A stretch of DNA of 64,000 nucleotides from assembly GCA_900708905.1 (NCBI GenBank), contig CAADRB010000078.1, positions 62,001 to 126,000 on the forward strand, written 5' to 3'. This document shows, piece after piece, positions 41,901-53,900 of the stretch. Within the stretch, counting starts at the first letter, position 1, and each line of letters starts with the position of its first letter. The DNA comes from Hymenolepis diminuta. Taxonomy: Eukaryota > Platyhelminthes > Cestoda > Cyclophyllidea > Hymenolepididae. The notes under the pieces were generated by a model that ran no database searches, was not told the origin of the DNA, and worked only from the letters and a program-made list of their open reading frames with translations. A program made the translations under genes and the position numbers.

Positions 41901-44900
41901 CTTTTACGCTTTATTGAGGCTGTCAAATTGGAAGTCGAACGTGATATGGGTTTCCCATTAGTATTCTTCCGATATGTTTTCCTAGTACATTGCTGAAAGC
42001 ATACACCTAGTGTTGTACAAAGTTAAAATATTGAGCCGTTGCATCTATCCTACCGTTTTAACTGCAGCTTATTCTAAAATTACTTGAATTTTTGTTACTC
42101 TTGGCTTGAAATCGGTCGGTTCGAGTAATATGGCATAAGATAGGTACAAATTCTCATTCAGATTTATTCTTCTCCCAAAATAATAAATAAAAAACTATTT
42201 AAATAAAATAAGGAGGTTTTACTGTTACGCACCAGGAAGCAGCTATTTACAGCAAAACTTGTAAAGAAATTGATATTTTTATTAGTCATATGAAGGCGGG
42301 GATGAATGACAAACAATGTAAAACTCAATAATTTTACGTAGTTTATACTATACTAGTCGGCCTTATAGCCTTTTGACAAGAACTATATTCGACTGAGAAT
42401 GAATTTGATGGATAACGTTACCACGTAAACTAACATGGTCAGATTTGAGGCCTTCGTAATGTCCGTCCAGCGAAAAACAGTGATATCGATGCTCATCAGT
42501 ACGCAAATACGCTGATTAATTTCGGCCAAGATTCGAGTTTCTTATAGGGTTGGCTCCAGTATAACTTTCTTTTACCCAAGTCAGATAGACTTTAATCGGG
42601 TTTGAATATATACATACATCCATTGTGAAGTGAGATACACCATACGCCTTCGACAAAATCTCACATCTTTCTGCTCAAATTTAAGGTGTCCGCTTTAATC
42701 GATTGAAAATCACAAACGGATACCTACTATTAATTAGAGATTGGAGACTAGTACAAATTTTTTGTAAAAAGATTATGTTATTTTTCCACTAAAATTTGAG
42801 GACTCTTCACAGTTATTCAAAAAGGAAGGGGTAAAATTAGAGTATGTAGAAATCTTTTATTCGTTTTCAATCCTTCTACCTTTCTATTGTTCAAGCCATT
42901 TGATGTCCTCTCAGTATTTTTTTAATGTGTCCTTGTGAATACACATTGAAATTGCTACTTAGTTATGTTTCCAGGCCTCCAAACATCCAACTGATAGATG
43001 TCTATCACCGTATTTTCATAATATTTGGAGGTCAAGTATTTGATATTTCGATTTTAATATTAACTGAACTCAGTACCAAAAATATTTAATAATATTTCAA
43101 AGAACACTATAAACACGTAGATGTGTTAATATTTTGTATTGAGAGGTAAGTTGGTACCTGTTGTCAGCCTTTAATAATAAAAAGAATATGAGAAGAACAA
43201 ACATAACATGAGGTTATATTTAAAATATGATCTACAGTTTCTTAAATCTGTGGCCTTGGATTTTGCTTGAAGATTCTTAACGATCTTTGCATCGATCTGA
43301 GTATATACTTCTGTGAAACTCTTTCTCCGTTATACACCAAGCGTCTATGCTCAAACTTCATAACGTACCGATAGTTCAACAAGTTTCTGAAGGGCTTGAC
43401 ATCCGATGATCCTTAATGGAAATAAATCTTCAAGCGTTTTGTAGTTAAAGAATTACATAAAGTTACTGGCTATTTTAAATTACTTATATGAATCTTCTTT
43501 TGTTCAATAAATGCAGATAATTTTAACTAAACGTACTCCCATATTTTCTACATAAAAAACACAAAGGTGGAGAACTACGAGTGATAACAATTGAAGTATT
43601 CAATGATATATTGGGAGATTCTTGTAATTGTTACATTTGAATCCCTGTTCTCTATTGCGTGACCTTACTATTCAATCTATCTTACATCGCTATCTTGATT
43701 ATTTGAAATTTGATTCTATTCCAGCAACCCGGAGACTGTGTCTGTCGTGAAGGCTTCGCTGGCCGTCTTTGTGATCGATGTGCGGAGGGGTACTATCAAT
43801 CACCTATCGACCCACGAGGATGTCTCAAATGTCCTTGCGATGTAGCCGGTTCTCATAGAGGTCAAGGCTATCGTTGTCAACCGCCATGCAATTGCAAAGT
43901 ACGATCTATTGAAGGCAACTTAAGTAGAACTTTATACATGAATGATATGCTAACTGATATGCTTTCTTCTGTAGGCCAATGTCGATCCAGACTCACTTTG
44001 CAAGGCTTGTCTGCCCAAACACTTCAATCTTGATGATGAAGATCCAGAAGGTTGTCAAGAATGCTTCTGTATGGGCCTAACCAAAGACTGTCAGAGCGTT
44101 TCAGTTGCAACTGCAAGGGTATGCTTATTTAAAAAGCATTAACAATTACTATCTAAATGGTACTGACTATTTGCTTCCGATTTCAGAGATTGGAGCAAGA
44201 GGGCAAATTGGGATTGGTAAGTCGCTGCGATTTATCTTTTGTTGGAGATATGGCAAACATTTTCAATTTTTAAATCCTTTCTACTTTGACTATTTAAGTA
44301 GCAATATATTTTATTTTCAGGTTGATACACTTGAGGAATGGAGTCTTGTGGTTCCTTCATCTCCACGCTCTTTGTCTGTGCCTCCAACTAGCGCTGGCGC
44401 TTCTGCAGATGAAATTGAAACAACGCGAATGCTTCGCCTGTCTGCTGAAGATGCTGAATTTGCCCTAGGTCCACCAGCTGCAGCTCCAGGAAGATCAATT
44501 TACTGGAGCGCCCCTGCGAAATATCTTGGAAAGCAGTTGACTGGGTATAGAGGTTACTTGGAAGTCATCACGCGATTCACCTCTCCAGCTATTCGTACTG
44601 CTACTGCATATGATAACTACACGGCTTCAAGAGTGTGGATAACTGAACCGGATGTTGTTATTGAGGTAAACACGGATTGCAGAATCATTTGTACTGATGC
44701 TTTTTCTGCAATGTTTAAGGTAATTTAGGTATGTAATGATAGCTTTGTTCGAAGGTAACATTATATCGGGGAGCTTATCGTGAACGTTAATAAAGCTGAT
44801 ACCAGTTCAAGAGTTTTTTTGTCCATTTGATGACTGGATCGGGTACTTGTTAAAACATGAATTTAGTGTTCTTGCACAGATATAGTGGGTAAATAAACCG

Positions 44901-47900
44901 AAAATATCACTTGTTTTGTTATCTGTCTGCCAAAATTTCGATGTTTAGATCCAATCGTTCATTTTCTGTTATTCATTTCTAGGGTCATGGAATTCGCCTC
45001 GGATATAGTCCCTATCCAGAAACGAGACAAACTCATCGCGTACAACGTATTCGACTACACGAATCTAATTTTCGAGTATTGGTTGAAGCCGGCAACGGTA
45101 GTTTAGACCGAATTCCCATTCATCAAACCCAGGCTACCGGTAATGGAAGGCAACAAATGTACCCGGACCCGACTTACGGACAGGATGGGTAAGTGACTAC
45201 TGAATTGAATATGCGTAGCAATGAAGTTTAACACGAGTATTTTTCCCAATCTAGCTCATACAGGCTGGATTACACAAGAGTGGGTCGACCAGCAACTATT
45301 GTGGATATAATGACAGTACTTTCGAATGTGACGAAACTCTACGTGAAAGCAAAATACACCGATGATCAGACATTCACCGAGTAAGTTTAGCTGATGTCAT
45401 TTATCACACGGTCTGGAAATGATTCAGTGAAAGATATTATTATCTTTTGCAGACTTCGACGAGTAGCTATGGAACGAGCAGAGCGCAAGAACACTACACT
45501 AGGAGGACTTCCAGAAGGTGTTCGAGGAATTGAGGAGTGTCGATGTCCACCGGGACATCGTGGTATCTCTTGTGAAGAGTGTGAACCTGGTTATTGGCGG
45601 GATCCGTCGATCGCCCCTGCTGGTGATGGTCAAAGTGGTGAAATTGCCGCGTTCTTGGGATTAGTGAACCCCATCTTCAGACGTGCATGTGTTCCATGTG
45701 ACTGTAATGGACGCGCGGATACTTGTGACCCCAATAATGGACATTGTTTAGTGAGTATTTGAATATGTCTATTTCAAATGACGATTCTTATTAGGTCATA
45801 GCGTTCGTTTTATGGCTGGTAGGTTATTATTTTAAGTTTTCATTTGTTGAGTTGTTCATTTATGACCATTGTCTTATTCCAAAAGTTAGTGAAGAAAATT
45901 CATGCTCTCGTGGAGATGAGCAAATAAATAAAAGTCATGCTCATCGGCGCATGAATCACTAGATCTTTATATAGATGTTTATACTCTTTGATTCTTAGAT
46001 ATAATTCACTGCTTCACGTTCTAATTTGTTCTGATTCTAAAATTTGTCTTGTTTCCTAAATAAATTCACATTGGTGGCGTCCAGAGCATTGGCATTTAGT
46101 CGCACGGTTCAAAGTAAAAAATTCTCACACTTCTTTCAGCTAAGATTCTTTAGCCCCAGAATTATTTATTTATTTCCAGTGGTAGGGCAAAAAAGATTAG
46201 CAATTTTTCACCTTGGTGAAAATTCCAAAAACAGGAAGGAAAAGTTCACTTATGAAGAGTGTTTAGATCATAGAGTGGGGAGAGGCCATGAGTACCCTGT
46301 CTCATCTGAGGTCCAGGATTATTAAATCGCCCGATTTTCCAATTCAATCCCGTCAAACCCCCAAAAAGATTGGGAGGGTTCGCAATCCACTTACGAAAGT
46401 ACCCTACGCATTGTGCACGCCAAGCCAGAAAGATGACCAGGAATTGTCTATAATCACTTACACTGTCCTACTCTGCCGGCCATCATGACATCCATTTTAG
46501 TCCCTGTTTTTTAAATTTTCCAGGCTTCTTATTTAATTCAAAGGTCAAATTTTTCCTTTCATTTCTATGTCAGTCATCATTAAATTTTTATGTCTTCTTG
46601 AAATTTTACTCCTGTGAAACACATCTAATATATAATCATTTCAGTAGCGTCTTCACATCCCCTGTCGGGACTAAAGCAAGACCAATGTATATCATAAAGG
46701 TGAACCAAAATAAAACTCAATACTAGGAGATAAATTTTGATCAAATATTTTTAATGCACTTCCAATTATCAAGCTAATGAGTTTTATTTGATGGATCGAA
46801 ATTAAGGAAGAGAAAGAAAGATTTCAGAAATTTTGATTGTCTATTTCAAGATAGGTCATTGGCATTGCTATGCAGAGTTATTTATTGCAGTCTTTGAATG
46901 TCAAATGTGGTCATGGGAATATGAAAAAGAATAGTGAAGGATCCTATTTATAGTCCTTAAGTTATTTATTGAATCAGTGTTGGGACGTCTAATCGAATAC
47001 TTTCCATTCACTTGAGCGAAACTCTCAAATAACCGGGCAGCAAATCGTTTACAATGTATCCAATTATATGTAAGGAACTTTATTTTCTTAATAAGAACCT
47101 CTGTCACAAATCTTCTCCTTTCTTCCTGGGGGTTGAGTAATTGTTGAGTTTATAAACTGACAACTGAGCGTTAGCAAACTTGGCAACTTTCATTTCCTTT
47201 TCAGTCCTTTTCTTTCATCAACTCAGCCACTGTCTGTCTTTTAAATATTAGCAGTAGAAAAACATGAACTTTTATGGTTAAAATCCCTGCTAATACTGTC
47301 CTTTCAGTGCTAACCCTTTAGATAAGGTGCTAAAAATTCTTCTTCATGAAACTACTGAAGCTTTGTCTCCTACCCAAAGATATTTTCATAGACTCTGAAT
47401 AATCTGATTTAACATCCCTGAGAAAGGCCAAGATGTTCCCCTAAACTTAACTCCTCTATTTTTCTTTCACAGAACTGCAAATACAACACCTTTGGTCCCA
47501 AGTGTGAACAATGCGCTCCAGGCTTCCACATTGATCCTTCCAAATTTGGATCAGACATCTGTCAACCATGTGAATGTCCATCTGTCCTGAATCAGAAGAC
47601 AAATTCATGTGTTGCCCTATCTCCAGGAGATTTGAGAACCTTCGGTATCTCGGCTGAAAAACCATACGCATGTTTGGATTGTGAGGATAAGTAAGTAAAA
47701 TTGAAATAGTACAGGAATATTTTATCCATTGATATCTTTCCTCTTTCATAGATAATCTTGATCAAGCATCCATCAAATCAAAATAATTAGCTAGTAGTTC
47801 TAATTTAACCTTTGATCAAAAAGAGTCCTCGTCAAATTAAAGTTATCAAATCACGTGAAAGATTGGTCATCATAACAAAACTTGTAGGACATACCCTCGA

Positions 47901-50900
47901 TTCTCACTCCTTCCATATTCCTTCATCTTTTCGTTCCGCCTTTTGCAATTGTTCTCTCACTCTCTCATTCTCTCCCCCTATATCTCAATTTTTAATCGTT
48001 GCTGTTCAACTGATTCTGTTTTACCCCCAACTCTATCTTCTTCTTTTAGCCTTGGCTCAAACACTCTCTTTCCCATCCTTCTATTAACTAACCATTGGTC
48101 ACTCCAAAATCCAGTCCTATAACCTTATTAGCCTCTCAAATAGCCACAATTTCAGAACTCAATAATAACACGTAATTGCCTTGATGGTAGGATTTACTTC
48201 AAAGTAATGAAGGGCAACGACTCTGCAATTTCACACATTTTCTTGGATAGATATTATTTATTTTTATCCGGCGTCAAAGACAAAAACGAGGGCCCAATAT
48301 GTGACGTAGTCACAAGGTCTGCTATGGAAATAAAGTCTATATGGGCAAGAAGCCTATGGGATTGAAACATAGTGGTTACTTGATTAGACAAAGGAGTACA
48401 CAGTACTAGTCAACACACTTGGACATACATTCTGAGTCATTGTTCTCCACTGGTTATATAGCATAAAATTCAACGGGATAGGATTAATATCAAAGGAGGA
48501 ATTCAAATTGGGAATGGTTCCCACTATGGTTAGTTGTTATAACAACTAGTAGGTGGGAATAATAAAAGGGTAACAGTCTCGTTAGTTTTATAACATACTA
48601 GCTAGCTTTGTTTCGGCTGGGTTTCTTTCAGCTTGATAAATGTTGGTGTTTCATAACACTATCGATCTCCTAGTCCTAAGGTTCTCCTTCAAATAAGAAG
48701 AGTGAAGAAGTAGAAAGAGTCACTTTTAATGTAAATTAGGGCTATCCTTAGAGTTAATCCTCTATCACTGAACATAATTCAATAATGAATTTCAAATAAA
48801 GCCAGATTAAATCTAACAGAAGCCAAAGAAATATATTTTTCATTTTCTTCCCTTATTCTCTTTACTTCCCCTTAAATCACATTCCTTGTTCCGCCGTTCA
48901 GTACCCGAGGTCAGTTCTGTGAATCCTGTATCGAAATGTTCTACGGAAACCCATTGCTTGGTCAACCATGCCGACATTGTGATTGTGGTCCCATGGCTAT
49001 TAACTGTGACAGTATCACCGGAGAATGTCAATGTGGTCACTACACAACTGGACCCCGATGTACTGAGTGTGCACCCGGTAGTCATGGTGACCCAAGCAGA
49101 GGGGAACCCTGCACCCGTAAGTATATATGCTTCCAAAAGTACGTAATTGATATCAAGAAACGAAAAGTTATTATGTTCTTATACTTCTTTTCAGCTTGTG
49201 GTTGTCATCCAGTGGGAAGTCAAAGCATTGAATGCGACAAGGACACGGGTCTATGTCTCTGCCGTCTGTTTTATGAAGGTCGTCATTGTGATCGGTGCGT
49301 TGCTGGACGTGGAAATGTGGAAGCTGGATGTCCAACATGTAACTGTGACCCTCTTGGCTCTGTACCTCAAGCTAATGCGTCATGTGACCCAGTTACTGGA
49401 CAGTGTTACTGCAAACCTGGTGTTGGCGGTACTCTTGAATGTGATAGATGTGCTGATGGATACTACAATCTTGGAAGTAACGGATGTCAACGTCAGTTAC
49501 ATTCTGTATTACTAACGATGTATTATATGTAGTTTTTCGTCAGCGAGCATTGGTTTATAAGTCATCATTAGACGTCTTTGAATTCAAATAAAGATCTTTG
49601 GAATGTGAATTAATGTTCAAATGGCAGGAGGACTTCGGGCTATCTTCTTCCTATCCCCATAAATATAATTAAGCAGTTTACTTTACAAAATGGATATCTA
49701 TTACAGAAATGTAGATTTAGATATGTTTCTTAAACATTAGTTAATATGGTCTTATGGACATAATTAAAATAATAATATTATTAATTTCAGTATGTGAATG
49801 TTCAAATCGCGCTCTCTCAACCGCTTGCCATCCAACTACTGGCCAGTGCGAATGTGGAAACAATGTGATTGGTCAGAAATGCGACCGCTGCTTGGTAATT
49901 TAATCAAATACACTAGCTCATCAGTTCGCCGACATTTGTACTATGAAACAATTTTGCTTTTAATAGAGGGGTCATTATTGGAATGGAAGTGAGCCAAATT
50001 GTCTCCCTTGTGAATGCGGTCCCGGTGCATTAGTCAATAATGAATGCGACCTGTATACTGGCCAATGCCGTTGCGCCCTGTATGTGACTGGTCGACGCTG
50101 TGACCAATGCCAAACCGGTTTTTGGGGGCCATCACCTAGAGGCTGCCAACGTAACTACCTAATTCTTGATCAGCTAGTTACAATCTAACGAACTAAAAAC
50201 ACCAGCCGTGCAATTTTAGGTTGTCCTCAATGTCCAAATGGCCGTGTCTGTGATCAATTGACTGGAAAATGTATTTGTCCGCCAAATACAATAGGAGACC
50301 AATGTGAAACATGCAGCCCCAATTCATACGACTATAATCCAGCTCTTGGATGCAAGGTAAAGACCATTGTCAAATTACCTCCAAGCCTTGTTACATTTTT
50401 CCATGTAATTACAGTGCAATTACTTTAGGATTGCAACTGTTCTTCCATTGGTTCGGTTGACCCTACTGGAGATTGTGACCTTTTGACCGGCCAATGTGCT
50501 TGCAAGAGCGGTTTTGCCGGTCGTGCCTGTGACGAATGTGCTCCTGGTTACTATGGTTACCCCAACTGTAAACCCTGTATGTGCAGCCTGGAAGGTACTC
50601 TCCGAAATTTCAGCAATGGAGATCAGATCACTTGTGATCCAATTACTGGTGCCTGTCTCTGTAAGCCTAATGTTGAGGTGAGATTCCCGAAATTAAGATA
50701 ACTTTTCTATTGAAAATTTGTGAGCATAAGGAACAGTTTGCCTTTTATAGGGAGAGAAATGTGATAAGTGCATACCTGGATCATTCGGGCTTAGTGCTGA
50801 TTATCCATTGGGCTGCTACGCTTGTTTCTGTTTCCCAACATCTCAACCAGCTCAGTGCGAACAACTCAAAGGCTTCCGATCTGTTCCGGAAGCCCAGCGC

Positions 50901-53900
50901 CGTCTTCAGGTACGGCTTTTTTTATTTGCTCAAGTTCTTTTAATTGTATGATTTTAATTTAGTCTTTTCTGATAGCTTGTGGGCACTGACAATCAATACA
51001 TGCCGGGCGGTCCAATTGTTGACCTTCATTTGACCTCAGAAGTCAGTACAGGGTCAAGTGAGCTGCCTGACTTAACGGTTGGACAAAATCAGTTCAAATG
51101 GAGGTTCTCAAAGAGTATGCCTACCTATCTTATTTTGCCTGACGTGAAAGGACCTCACGTAAGTTAATCAATTGCTTATCTGAATTGTTCTAATTCTCAC
51201 TAACCTTGTTTCGTTCCCCCTTGCAGACTCGTAGCTATGGTTCCATTTTTGTGGAAATTCACGCAGACTGCCTACCAACAGGCAATTGTGGTCAAGAATA
51301 TCCATCCACCGCTTTACAGACTCGTGGAAGGCCTTCTGCAGATCGAACTGTGCTGGAAGATCCACAGAAGATATTCGCTCGAATGACAGCTCTAAATGGA
51401 CAGTTGGAGTTTGAATATCAGCCGGAGGTTAGATATCATTGTACTCGCTATATAATAGCTACTATTATTCATTATTACAGTTATCGATCCTTGATGTTTT
51501 TAGAATCTACCAACTCAAACCGCCATACCCGGTGGAGATTTGGCTGCGCAGTACAACACCATTTGGATGAGGGAGGCAGACTGGGTCCTTACCCGCATTC
51601 GTTCTCAACACCTCCGAGTTAGGCCTAGTCGTGCAGCTCTTGTGTTGGGCCTAACTAACATCACCACATTTTCTGTACGATTGGCTACTCCCGGTATACC
51701 CCTCAAGGCTATAAGGTAATTCGGTCGAAGGCCATCTAAATACAAATTTCTATTCAAAAGTTTATTTTCTATGATTTATAGTAATTGCAATAATGCTGTC
51801 TGCCATGTGATACTGGTATTAATTCCCCTATTATGGAATAAATTTTCCCAATCTAGTGTGAATTATCGAATAAGAACCGCCAAGAGCGAAGCTTTGACCC
51901 AACTTGGTACTCCAATCACTACAATTGAAACATGTATTTGCAATGACACATCAACAAAGGGTGATCACTGCGAGGTGGGTTCACCGCTTATATTTTTAAA
52001 TAGCACGGCATTTTATTTATAATGCAAATGGATTCATTGTCTCCAGCTGGCCGACGAACTCAACTACTTCCCACCAATCACTATCAAACCTGGACCAGAT
52101 GGAACTTATTTTGATGATCTTTTTGACATTACGAAACCATCGGAAAATGGTACAATTCCTGCGGGAGGAAGTGAGTTATACTACCTGAATGAATTCAGTC
52201 TAGAAACCTCGCTCCAGAATCCCTTACCACTTAATTCGTTCCTTTAGAACCAAGCTTCGAAATTGAAGGTGGAAGTGTTCTGAGATGTGAATGCAATGGA
52301 ATGGCGAGCGAATGTGATTCAGAAACTGGTTTCTGTATGAACTGTGAGGGAAACACGGCTGGAGCTCATTGCGAGGTCTGCGCAGAGGGTTACATGGGAG
52401 ATCCAACTCAGGGCATACCTTGTGAACGGTGCCGCTGTCCCAGCGAGAATGCCAAGTAAGTTTCCTATTTCACTTCATGAATATGATTGGGTAACGCCTT
52501 AACCAGTGAGCTTAATGTGGTTTTTTAATTGGTTTCAGCTTTGCAAGAACCTGTCACACGATTGGACAGACTGGCTCATACATTTGTGAGTGTCTTCCAG
52601 GATATGCTGGCCAGTTATGTGATCGATGTGATACTGGTTACTATGGGGATCCGGTGAATATGATCCCTTGCAAGAAGTGCGAATGTAATCCGGCTGGATC
52701 ACAACATCAGAACTGCAACATGAAGACGGGGCAATGCGTCTGTTTGCCTGGAGTTACTGGACAACAGTGTGATGAATGTCCACCGGGACACGTCGTCGAT
52801 GGTGGTCGGTGTATTGGTAAGCTACTTAAGTCAGGCATAAGTAGTTGCATTAGTGTTTACAGGTAACTCAGTGGTTATTAGATGATATCAATCCAAATAT
52901 GTTTATAACTATTAAAATCGATTCTCTTATTAGGGATTCATAAATAAATAGAACATATTTTTAATACATTTATCTTCTTAGACTGTCGTGGGGAATGTAC
53001 TGGTGAACTCTTAGAACGTGCAGCTGAGGTTAGTGAGAAAATCGACAGAATCGATCTTACAGAACTGGCCCATCAAGGTTTGGGTGATTTACAAAACCGA
53101 ACAGATAAGCTCCTTGATCGTTATGAATCAGCTGGTAAAATCCTCAACACCGAAAGAGATCTTATTGAACGAGCTTCGAAAATCACTTCCGAATTGACAC
53201 GAATCTCACTCAACATGATGACAAGTCTTCCATCAAGTGTCAAGGCCATTGATGAAGCGTCGTGTTTAGCCGCCAACGCCACCAATCAATTTTCGAGGGA
53301 TATCGTGAGTCTCGAACGCAAATTCAACGAATGGATCCAATCAATGAGAAATCTCAGACCTGGACAGGTGGATGAGATTCTTATACAACATTGGCATCAA
53401 ACTGCACGTCTGATTCGTCAAGAAATTGCTCGACTTGACCTTGGACTAACCAGTGAATGGGCAAATAAAATGCTTGAAGACAGCAGACGATTGGAGGAAC
53501 AGTTAGCTTCAATTATCAAGCGTACCTCTACTGCTGATTATGGATCAAAGATTGATCGATTGAAGTACTATCAGAAACTGCAGGATTCGCATCTGACTAC
53601 CCAATTAGAACAGCTGTACCTGATGGGCAATCAGACTCAGCGAGGACTGGTATTATTTAAAAGCAACTGCTCTGCTTTTACATTGTTAGTTGATGATGTT
53701 TTATGTTTTATCTTATAATTTCAGGATGAAATCGTGAGCATTCATGACATGATAGATACAACTAGCGGTGGAGCTTTGGATACTCTCTGGGTGAATCAAA
53801 GTCGTTTCGAAGAGGAACTGAATGTACTGAAGAGTAATGCTTCTGATTACCAAGAGCCAACAATGACTGAAATCAGTCGGTTATCTGATATCTTGGAGAA

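Larger units (their letters stand above)
45453..50909 (+). other. Laminin alpha: second LE group
   Basis: Exons 17-25 encode a long run of about ten laminin EGF-like repeats. Typical pieces are [56 protein letters not shown] and [18 protein letters not shown]. Two repeats are unusual: exon 17 carries an insert of about 20 residues before its last cysteines, and exon 18 carries a long loop between ECPSVLNQ and CLDCEDK. The final repeat ([14 protein letters not shown]) is again split by an L4 domain. Short introns (66-78 nt) separate most exons, with two large ones before exons 18 and 19. Confidence 0.87.

Noticed and set aside
46044..46488. Two overlapping frames in laminin intron 17
   Set aside because: No family is recognised, they start within AT-rich intron sequence and would interrupt an LE repeat.
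47812..48087. 91-codon Ser/Leu-rich frame in laminin intron 18
   Set aside because: It is a translation of a C/T-rich tract and has no recognisable domain.
48840..49136. Minus-strand and alternate-frame open frames over the laminin LE exons
   Set aside because: They are shadows of the cysteine-rich plus-strand exons, which show clear LE repeats and splice phases.
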